Assembly (NCBI GenBank): GCA_023213315.1
Contig: JAKCPI010005213.1
Span: 1 to 64,000, forward strand
From: Euborellia annulipes
Taxonomy: Eukaryota; Arthropoda; Insecta; Dermaptera; Anisolabididae
Reading direction: 5' to 3'
DNA length: 64,000 nt
Shown here one piece after another: positions 55,879 to 64,000 of this stretch. How positions within the stretch are numbered: position 1 is the first letter of the stretch; each line of letters starts with the position of its first letter. The position numbers and the translations under genes are program-made. Under the pieces are notes generated by a model. The model did no database searches. It saw nothing but the letters and a program-made list of their open reading frames with translations, and was not told the DNA's origin.

Positions 55879-56522
55879 CAGTGTTTCCAGGGGCGCCGGA
55901 ACGAATTTGAATCAGGGGGGGGCAAAAAAATTTTTTTTAGAAAATTAAAGTAATTTAATATGTTCAAATAGTATAAAACAAAAACAAATCTACTATAAAA
56001 CTTTAAAAATTTTAAATAAAATCACAATTTTAATATAATTAAAATTTTAAAAAATTTGCTAGTGATTTTATCAAAAATTTTTGGAAAAAATTCGAAAAAA
56101 AATGAATTTTTTACTCTTTTAATTTTTTTAATTTAGAAGATTTTATTTTTCAAAAGTAAAAATATATCATTTTTAAAAATAAATGAAATAAAATAAGAAA
56201 TTTTGCCCCCCCTCTGCCCCCCTGTAGGATGCCAGGGGGGCAATGTACCCTTGCCCCCTCCAGTTCCGGCGCCTATGAGTGTTTCCCAATCTTTTTAAGT
56301 CCACGGCACCCCAAAGGTGCTTGAGAATAACATTACACACTAGGGGCATCCTTCCTTTTTTTCCCCTAGCAAAACGAAATTTTTTTCCCTTTCGTGAAAA
56401 TCATTTGACCTTTTTTTAGCAAAATTTTATTTTTCCGCCTCTTTATTTTTTTTTTTTAGTTTTTCTAAATATCTCGCGGCACCACTTAGACATTCTCGCG
56501 GCACACCAGTTTGGAACCACTG
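55879..56522. mobile_element. hAT-type MITE (CAGTGTTTCC ends) split by another MITE
   Basis: Left CAGTGTTTCC (55,879), right GTTTGGAACCACTG (ends 56,522), with the internal CACGGCACC and CTCGCGGCAC phrases of this family. The flanks CTCTAGAC and GTTTAGAC agree at 6 of 8 positions if the right end is taken one base earlier. Confidence 0.75.
55880..56285. mobile_element. hAT-type MITE (CAGGGGCGCCGGAAC ends) with 8-bp TSD
   Basis: Ends CAGGGGCGCCGGAAC (55,888) and GTTCCGGCGCCTATG (ends 56,277), flanked by AGTGTTTC at 55,880-55,887 and 56,278-56,285. It is inserted within the first ten bases of another hAT-type MITE. Confidence 0.92.
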
Positions 56523-57284
56523 TTTAGACAGGCGATAAAAATAATCCAAATATAATTATGCATTTTTCTTTTTTTTTTTTAAGAATTTTTTATGCCACTT
56601 CATGGTGAATGTTATTTCTCGTAACTGCAAGCAAGATAGAAGGCAGGCGTTTTGTTTTTTTATTATTTATTCTTTTTCTAAATGAATATTCATTATAGAG
56701 CTGAACATCGAATATCCGAACTGCTGACAGAACACCTTTTTGAACTGAACCTCGAAAATGGTTAGGATTTCTACCCGAATGCAATAATTTGTCAGTTTTT
56801 TTTGTCAACTGCAAAGTGAACGCTCGTGAATGAAGATTCGAGTAGACCACAAACGAAAAGATGTTTTGTTTTGGATAATGCAGTTTTCTTAGTTATTTGA
56901 AAATATATATGGGAACAGCAAAATTTTATATATATATATATATTATTAGCACAAACACGTTTCGTTCAGTTCAGGGAAATTAATATTGATTCTCAGTTCC
57001 TTTTGTTGTTCTGTTAGTCGTTCGGCTCATTGTTCATGGTCTGTACGAGGCTTTAGATTGGAGTATATTAATTAATTATTATTTTATTAATAATTCCTCC
57101 CAAAAGCCTGCTTTTTATTCCTGCACCCACCAACAAAAACCAAACTAATGAAATTCTTCATTAAAATTCTAAATTCACCTTTCAGGGTTGGCGATCCTGT
57201 ATGAGTTCGAGTCTTGAACTTGTACTTGTTGGCCAGAAGTAGAAAATTCTTTTGCAAATTAACAACTTTGTTTTTTTTTTAAAG

Positions 57285-57409
57285 AGATGCCATCGTAACT
57301 TCGAGTATTAACTGTTTGACGAGTTTTCTGGCTGGTTTCGTCATCTTCTCCGTTCTTGGAAACATGTCACATGTTCAGAATAAAGATATAGAAGAAGTCG
57401 GCCTCGAAG
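57285..57409 (+). CDS. SLC6 serotonin-transporter-like exon: TM7
   Basis: A 125-bp exon, the usual length for this position, between a T-run plus AAAG and GTACTG. Its first A completes the Arg codon; it ends with G of a split Gly codon. It encodes [18 protein letters not shown], with the residues equivalent to human SERT Asn368 and Ser372 at the sodium and chloride sites, then VIFSVLGNM and [13 protein letters not shown]. Asn replaces the usual Tyr in the LGYM motif. The next exon should begin PGLVF and was not found before the window ends. Confidence 0.94.
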
Positions 57410-57857
57410 GTACTGTAATCAACACAAATTTAAATAATCTTACAACCAAATTGATTTCCTTCAAAAAGATACATAAAAGAAAGGAATATTCGCTACTTGA
57501 CTTGGGGTGTGAAAAACCTTAAAATTTCTTTGAGAGTTTTTCAACTTTTCACTTAAGTAACTCCCCTAAGCATCCCTCCCTTCTCATCTCTATTATGTTA
57601 ATGAAATAAGGAGAGCCTAAAGTAAATAACACGACTTCCTATCAGATCTTTTTAGTTTATAATACATATTTATTATTAAAAGGTTGAGTTCACAATACAT
57701 TTTTCATTCCTTTTTATCTTTTTTTATTTATTTTTAATTTACGTAAAATTTCTTCAAAAGATGAAAAAAATTGTTTATATTAAAATTTATTTGAGAATTA
57801 ATTCACAATTTTGCAAGCGATCAAGTAGAAAAATCATTTTTTTTAAATTTCTTTTGG

Positions 57858-57894
57858 ACTGTTTCGGCAGCTATCTTCAGCCATCATCAGGAAA
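57858..57894 (-). ncRNA. Hammerhead-like motif
   Basis: On the minus strand: CTGATGA, T, GGC, loop, GCC, GAAAC. Stem I is not convincing. A partial inverted partner (GCGGCCTAAACGTCG) lies at 57,915. Confidence 0.4.
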
Positions 57895-58134
57895 ATTAAT
57901 GATTGTGGAAGACTGCGGCCTAAACGTCGATGTGTGTAAAAAAAGAAATAAAAATCCCTATTCAACTTTCCAAAATCCTTTGCATTTATTTAATTATACA
58001 GAAAGCCAAACAAAAATATCCTAATTTTTTTATTTCATGGGAAGTAATGGCACTTAAGCATCTAATATTCATGGATTTTCCGAGGATATATTATAACAAA
58101 TAACAAAAATAAAATCTTAAAGTGAAAGATGAAT

Positions 58135-58473
58135 ATTTGGAGCAAATTTTGAGAAAATCGAAAAAAAAAAACTGAAAAGGTACATCAGTAAAGTACTAGT
58201 ACTTTTTGACAGATTTTGTTCAAAACCTTATTTTCACCCCTTGGGAGGCGGGGGTGCCTAACTTAAATATAAAATCTCAACCTCATAGCTCTTTTAGATC
58301 CTGACTTATTTTGTTCACAGACACAGACACACAGATAGACCATGTTGTGAAAACCACTTTTTGGACTCAGGGGATCTTAAAACATGTATATCCATCTAAA
58401 ACTCGACATCGAATTTTTGACATATCCATACTTTCTCTCTCTATATATATATTCATATATAAGTAAGAGAAAG
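58135..58473 (-). mobile_element. Family H left half
   Basis: From the AGCAAATTTTGAGAAAATCG block through CAGACAC microsatellite (58,318-58,335) to the left hairpin. The right palindrome is missing. Confidence 0.7.
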
Positions 58474-61400
58474 TAATATAATCTGATAATACAATACTTA
58501 CTTAAGATAGTAATGAAAATTTTAAAATCTTGCTTTATTTTGAATTTCGGCTGGTGAAGACATTTCGACTTTATATTATGCAAAACATGGATGAATTCTG
58601 ATAACCCTTGATGAGGTTCAGCAGTGTTTTGGCTTAACAACGTTCTTCGTTTGTTGCTTGCTGGTATTTTTCAAACAAATTGATAATCGAGAAACACATC
58701 TTAAATTGTTGTAGAAAACACAAAAGTTTTATATAATTTCACTTTTCTACAAAAAAAAAAACAATTATAATAAATATAATATAGATATGAAGAATAATGT
58801 AAGGTACTCACGAGATGCTGATGTCACAAGTTGTTATCATTAATAAAATAATTGTTTGTTTTTTTTAACTGTGGTTTGTAACAATTTATTGTTGAAGAAT
58901 TTACTATTCTTCTTCTTTGGCCAATATTTTCAGAAGTCTTCTTGAAATTTTTATACTCCTAGACTTGTCTTTAGAACCCATTAGTTACAATATCACGGTT
59001 ATTGAGAGTAAAAATATTTTTGGAATTTTCATTACTTGATTTCAACATAAATTCTCCAGTGATGCCAAAGATACCATGTTTATCTGGAAATTTATTTTCC
59101 GTTTTTCTAAATATCATGATTTGATTTTGAATTCCTTTTCGTCTATTCCTTAACAAAATAATTACGATCTTCTTCTTCGAGAGTTGGGGCACATTAGCGG
59201 CATGACTATTAGCACTACAAGGTTCAGGCCATTTCGGTTTAAATTTTGTCAATTATCTTGATTTCTTTAAGATGCAGAATGACAGAGTCTTGTGGTAGAC
59301 GCAAAAATATCAACAAATTTCTTCTTTTCGAAAAATTCAAGGCCAATGCACTCGAAAATCTGTTTAATTGGAAGCCGATGGTTGCAGAAGGAACAATTTG
59401 GAGGGTCATTTTTCACTGTGTTTTCATGGTGCAGATGCGTTTTCCCAGAGTAAGGTAGTAGTAAGGTGTCCAATTCGAACTCTAGTCCACACTACTATAG
59501 GATCTGCATATCTTAATGACGTTGTCTCAAAAATCTCCAAGATGTTTAATAGCCTTGTTTCTTTGGGCCGCTTATCCAAATAATCAGTGCTGCTTGACTT
59601 TGTTTGTAAACAATGATCTTGATGATTGTTGTTCTTTTATCGGGTCAGTCTTGAATATTTATTTTTCCAAATTCTTTGATAAAAGTTTCTAAAAAAAAAT
59701 TCAATATCTTCAATAAAATAAATATAATAAGTAAAATGTTTAAATTTTGTTACCTTCTGAAAAAGCGAATTAACAGACAAATCCTAGGTCTTTTGTTTAA
59801 AATGTCTTTTATTCTGGAGATTTTCTCTGCATCTAAAACAAAATTAGCATTTTTAATTTTAATCAGGGTATTATATTATATTATTCTGAATTATCAATGG
59901 AGGTCGTCGAAGGGCTGAGTGTTAAGAAACACGAATGTCAAAAGAACTTTTTTTTTCATTGAGAGAATCCCGTGAAGGGGTTGAGGTGACGTTTGATCGA
60001 TTTTCTTCAAGTTAATTTTAGAACCAACATGACTGGGGGGTTATATATAAAAACACGCATGCTTTTTCATTGTCCGAATTTTTTTTGTCTTTTTTTCTTA
60101 AAAAAATCAAAACACATGAATTGGAAAAAAAAGTTAAAATCTACTCTCATCACGAGGAGGTTGAAGGTTTCTTGAGAAAATAATCATTTTTTCGTGTTGG
60201 AATTTTATATGACCTTTTTTGTTAATTAAAATAAAGATGGGCAAGAAATGACATAGCGAGGGGCTAAGAAGTCCCTCTTTGTAATGTATTTTTTTCTAAA
60301 ATAAGTCCATCTTTCAAAAGATTGGATTTGTTAATTAAAAAGAAAAATAATCTACATTTAATAGTGGGGGAAAAGTAAAAATGCCAATCGATAGGATTAC
60401 AACATCTCACTCCCTTTCTAAAGGAGTTGTTCGGTCGGTAAAATGGAGAAATTTGTTTAATTTCATTTCGATCAACCCCATCCCCTCTTCAAATTTATTA
60501 GAATTGTCAAATTTCCACTCAAATAAATAGATATTATTATATTTTATAGAAAGCGGTGCCAACTATCTATAAAACTACTAACATGTCTTATTTAAATTAG
60601 TAAGCAGAGAAAAAACTAAAAATTAAAATATTACCAATAAAACATCACCTTTAATAAATGTTTATTTTTTCCAAGTTAGTTTATTAAAGCTATAATCAGA
60701 TTATTTAGGAAATGATAATAGATTATAGGTTATTTCTATCTTGACATTAATTTTGAATTCATTTTTATTAATTATATTATAAATATTCTTAAAGGAGTTT
60801 TATTATAGATGTTTCATTTCAAATTCCACCTAATAAACACTAATAATTCACTTGAAAAAATAAAATATAACACTTTATTAATCTGCTTCAGAGTCGGTGA
60901 TTAGCAAAGGAGATAGACCGACTGTTACGTCAATTGTGACGTCATAAGACAATGGAGCGCTCAAATATGAAATTGGTATCGAAATACATTTCTACAAATA
61001 ATCAAAATTGATGTTATTTGGTTCATTGATACGTCACTCTTAGAAAAAGATAAATATAAATTTTTTTCTACTAAAGTTATTATTTACCAGTTCTTTTTCC
61101 AAGATCATCTTTCGTTATTGTTTAAGTTTCACATTCCATCCTAATCGATGAAATTTATTTAAATTATATTGGCTGCCAATTAATGAAGATGACCTCAGAT
61201 TAAATAGGTTACCTATAAAATAAACCAAATAAAAATGATAAGTTATATTAAAGAAGAAGGTTATTTATTTATCTATCTATACTTATTGATTGATTGGAGT
61301 AAATATTTATAGAAAATTGAAAAGATGAAATGTTATTATATTAACCTATAAAAAAAAAAAAAGATTATTAATAAATTGACTTTTTTAATGAAAGCAGTGG

Positions 61401-61535
61401 GAAAACTAGGGTTTGCCTCTGAGGGGGTGGGATAAGGGGTTGATTAATAATATTATATTTAAAACCAAATGAAAAATTGAGTAAATTTAATTAAAAAACT
61501 TCTAGGTGATATGTTTCCAAATCAATAAATTATTT
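58474..61535. other. Non-coding, probable intron, no gene seen
   Basis: About 3 kb with no exon-like SLC6 sequence and no clear element ends. Several 60-90-codon frames lack any recognisable motif. Confidence 0.5.
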
Positions 61536-61540
61536 TTCCC

Positions 61541-61650
61541 GGGTGGGGGGGGGGGGGGGGGCTCTTTTTACACAAACCTCGGGGTTGCGGTGGGGTGTTT
61601 TTTTTATATTTTGTAAAAAGAGGTGGTAAAAGGGGGGGGGGGGGGGGGAA
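61541..61650 (+). repeat. Two long G-runs
   Basis: Runs of about 17-20 G at 61,542-61,561 and 61,633-61,649, with GGGG tracts between. Potential G-quadruplex and polymorphic length. Confidence 0.7.
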
Positions 61651-61689
61651 ACTTAATTTTGAGAAAACAATCAACTAAAAAAGTACATT

Positions 61690-62200
61690 AGTAAAGTATA
61701 TATTAGTGCCCTTTAACCAATTTGATTGAAATTCCTCGAGAAGCGTGCATGAGTTCTTAGCTTAAGTATAAAATTTCACAATCGAGAGATTTTTCGTTTT
61801 TGAGTAATTCCCTTTACCTAAATTTTTTGATATTTCACTTGAAATTCAATAAATTTATTGTGAAAAAGACTCAAATTCAAGCTAATAAGGAGTAGACTCT
61901 TTTAATGGTATTTTTAAGAAAAGCAATAAAATCTCTTTCTTAGAAATTTAGGTAAATATTATGAGATTTTAACGGGATCGAACTTCGTGGAATTTAGGAG
62001 TTTTTCACAATAAATTTAATGAATTTCAAGTGAAATATCAAAAAATGAGGATTAAGGGAATTACTCAAAAACAAAAGATCTCTCAATACTCAAATTTTAT
62101 ACTTAAGCTAAGAATTTATGACGCAAGCCTCTCGAAGAGTTTCAATAAAATCAGCTAAAGAGTACTAGTACTTTACTGATGTATTTTTTTTTTTTTTTTT
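61690..62200. mobile_element. Inverted repeat built on family H-related sequence
   Basis: CTTAAGTATAAAATTT and its complement, CTCGAGAAG/CTCTCGAAGAG and the AGTACTAGTACTTTACTGATG block at the right, form ~250-bp arms around a TTTCACTTGAAATTCA-type centre. The outer parts are diverged family H. The centre is not. Confidence 0.55.
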
Positions 62201-63150
62201 TAGTTTTAAGACCTGAAAACAGTAATATTTCACAAGTGTCTAAATACATATCAAATGTTTACCATTAAATACTGTTTATTGAAACATATCATCTGGTTTT
62301 CTAAATTTATTTCAATTATAATATTTCAACTAGAACAAACGGTTACTAATTAAAATTTATCCAAAAATTTTCTCTCTCCTGGATGAAAGAAAAATATATA
62401 TATTTTTATTCATTTTTCACTGTACAAATAAATATGATTCAATTAATCAAGGACTTTAGAGTTGGAGCTTCACACTTTGATCTATCAGCAACCCTTGAAG
62501 TTATTTTATTTCTTATCTCTTAGTCATCTCTCTCTCAGTGGCGCCTTTCATCCAATCTAAGGGATGATGTCTTAATTTGAGGAACAGTTACTCCTTTTTA
62601 AAATTCCTTCCGATTCGTAAGCAAAATTTTATTTCACTGACCCAAGCTTTACCTCAGCTTTTGGTGTAGAGTTATCGGACTCACTCCAAATTAAATACTT
62701 TTATTTAATGCCGGGTGAGAACAGAGGTTCTTCAGCAGGTTTATATTAAAAAAAAATATAAAGGCCTATATATAACGAAGTTTATAATTTTTTAAAGAAA
62801 AAAAAAATACATTCAAAGAGTAAAAGAAATATAATTAACAAAAGACTATTTGCCGCCCGTATCTTATTTTTTTTTTTCCGTCTCGTATCGAGAATATGTA
62901 AATTTTAAACTTTTTTCTTTTACCACATTTCTTAAGCTTTTATTTTTATTTCGAGTTTCTTTAACTTTGATAAATAGGCTATGAGTTTTATTAAAAAATC
63001 TATATATATACGAATAGGTTGCTGCTAGGCGGTAATTATTACTAATTGAAATTATTACTGGATCCCAATTATTTATCCGAGGTGGTTTTGTGTTTGCAGA
63101 CACACACCTCATCCGGCATCTGGATGTCCCCATTTCCTGTGAAATACCGA
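62201..63150. other. Non-coding, no gene seen
   Basis: AT-rich. No exon or element ends recognised. Confidence 0.5.
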
Positions 63151-63392
63151 TTACAATAGTATTGAGATTAAAGCCCGGAAGTTAGGCAGCCCAAATGGCA
63201 CACGCTCACTACACTTTTTTTCTGAATAATACATTGGGAATTTCGATATATCTTAAAATGTATATTAAAATTTTTATGGTTATTCTTTTATTAAAAAGAG
63301 TCGTTCGGCCTAAAAGGTATTTCTCACACAGGCAAGCTGCCATTTGGGCTGCCTAACTACCAGGCTTTAGTCTCATTACTATTGCAATAGAT
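63151..63392. mobile_element. MITE with ~50-bp inverted arms
   Basis: Arms containing CAATAGTATTGAGATTAAAG and GGAAGTTAGGCAGCCC at the left and near-perfect complements at the right enclose about 140 bp. Short related blocks (TAGGCAGCC or TAGGCAACC) appear near 22,998 and 30,790. Confidence 0.75.
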
Positions 63393-63486
63393 GGAATATC
63401 ATTTCTAATCATGTATTTCCACCGGTTCCTTTTATCCAACTTCTTCTATACTAGGGAAGTTATCCTAGTTTGAGGAGGAATTATCT

Positions 63487-63575
63487 GTATCCTGATGAAG
63501 GTCGTGATTAGCGATCGAAAAGTGGACAATTAATAATTAAATAAAAGTTTTTTATTTAATTTCTTTGGCTGCTAT
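63487..63575 (+). repeat. Diverged hammerhead-element copy
   Basis: CTGATGA, A, GGTCGTGATTAGCGATC, GAAAAGTGGAC, then TTAAATAAAAG and TTTGGCTGC, the same order as the 41.4-kb element. Stem II still pairs; the CGTC after GAAA is lost. Confidence 0.6.
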
Positions 63576-63599
63576 GTCTCCAATTTTTTAAATAAACAT

Positions 63600-63680
63600 T
63601 TTAATTCAATGAAAAAATCCCACACGACCAGATTGCGAACCCTAGACTCCTGTGAAGAAGGTCGACACCCTAACGAGCCC
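63600..63680 (-). repeat. tRNA-like fragment
   Basis: On the minus strand GGGCTCGTTAGGGTGTCGACC and CTAGGGTTCGCAATCTGG resemble A- and B-box regions. Degenerate. Confidence 0.35.
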
Positions 63681-63830
63681 AATGTTTGGAATTTAATAAT
63701 AGGCTATTAATAAATTATATAAACTTTCAATTAATTTAGAAAAATAGTATTGGGGTCCGAGATCATCTTAAAAAATTGAGAATGTTTAAATGGAATTAAA
63801 TTTATCATCTAATTATAGATAAATAAATAA

Positions 63831-64000
63831 CACAAGGTTAAGTTTCAAAAGAATTTTATTTTAGTTTATGCGCATTTCGACTTTAATACGTCGTCTTCAG
63901 ACAAACTTTGAGGCTATTTTGTGTCATAGCTCTGAAGATGACGTACTAACGTCGAAATGCGCATAAGCTAAAATAAAATCATTTTGAAACTTAACCTTGT
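63831..64000. mobile_element. Inverted pair with hammerhead motifs, runs off the window
   Basis: Arms ACAAGGTTAAGTTTCAAAA and complement, then AATTTTATTTTAG and complement. Each arm has a CTGAAGA...GAAATGCGCAT motif. The right arm reaches the last base of the window. Confidence 0.75.
63927..63970 (+). ncRNA. Hammerhead ribozyme candidate with palindromic stem III
   Basis: TAGCT (63,927-63,931), CTGAAGA, extra T, GACGT, ACTA, ACGTC (stem II, 5 bp, with the loop ambiguous by one base), GAAA (63,954-63,957), then ATGCGCAT as stem III, A63,965 as the cleavage nucleotide, AGCTA (63,966-63,970). Stem I is 5 bp perfect. The eight-base palindrome in place of a hairpin stem III would pair between two molecules, favouring a dimeric ribozyme. 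The minus-strand partner at about 63,866-63,905 keeps the core but has weaker stem I. Confidence 0.65.

Noticed and set aside
56930..56946. (TA)n stretch as a promoter TATA box
   Set aside because: It is a simple repeat in the middle of the transporter gene with no other promoter feature.
6275..58473. Many open frames reading variants of ESIGFMSKIRCRDFDG or KFDVEILMDLHVLRSPESKK across the window
   Set aside because: They are translations of family H in two frames on both strands, differ with each indel, lack a common start, and run through microsatellites. They are not a conserved protein family.
58550..58640. TGATGAGG with nearby GTGAAGACATTTCGAC as a hammerhead
   Set aside because: Stem II does not form, and the core parts are in the wrong order and too far apart.
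57410..64000. Search for the SERT exon after TM7 (expected to start PGLVF)
   Set aside because: No matching frame next to an acceptor was found. It is probably beyond the right edge.

Overview
This is an AT-rich eukaryotic genomic window. It has spliced exons with GT-AG borders, long introns, a Jockey-clade LINE, tRNA-derived SINEs and many short DNA transposons. The only host gene I can support is the middle of an SLC6 monoamine transporter on the plus strand. It resembles invertebrate, and most likely arthropod, serotonin transporters (SERT). Nothing here looks prokaryotic, and most open frames of 60-100 codons are translations of repeats.

Host gene: five coding exons at 35,427-35,640, 51,477-51,615, 54,713-54,847, 55,069-55,172 and 57,285-57,409. 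They are 214, 139, 135, 104 and 125 bp long and join in one frame to give 239 codons, from TM3 to just after TM7. The upstream intron is longer than 35 kb. The exons for TM1-2 and TM8-12 lie outside the window, so the gene exceeds the window on both sides and the first 35 kb is probably intron.

1-6 kb: a 5'-truncated Jockey-type LINE (about 1,466-5,429) with a 12-bp target-site duplication. Its gag frame is broken, its 876-residue endonuclease/reverse transcriptase frame is intact, and the two meet in a TAATG stop-start overlap. 6-32 kb: a dense field of one ~690-bp family, called family H here. It has a different hairpin at each end, inserts into T-runs, carries an internal microsatellite, and resembles Helentron-associated (HINE/DINE-1-like) non-autonomous elements. 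Mixed in are tRNA SINEs, a 5S-rRNA-like fragment, a hAT element with a clear 8-bp TSD, fold-back elements and a 43-bp minisatellite. 32-35 kb: two back-to-back TIR elements sharing one TTA target site. 35-57 kb: the transporter exons, with introns holding hAT-type MITEs with 8-bp TSDs, nested insertions and more family H. 57-64 kb: intron with few repeats, ending in a hammerhead-containing inverted repeat.

The most interesting signal is a set of about a dozen dispersed motifs (CTGANGA, one extra base, a stem-loop, GAAA, then ACGT or a longer palindrome) that fold like type I hammerhead ribozymes. Several sit in inverted pairs. Two keep all core bases and a paired stem I (41,477-41,525 and 63,927-63,970). 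This matches the hammerheads known from Penelope-like elements and related small retroelements, but no reverse transcriptase of that kind is present here.

Limits: everything was read by eye. Repeat boundaries are good to a few bases where a TSD is given and otherwise to about 10-20 bases.
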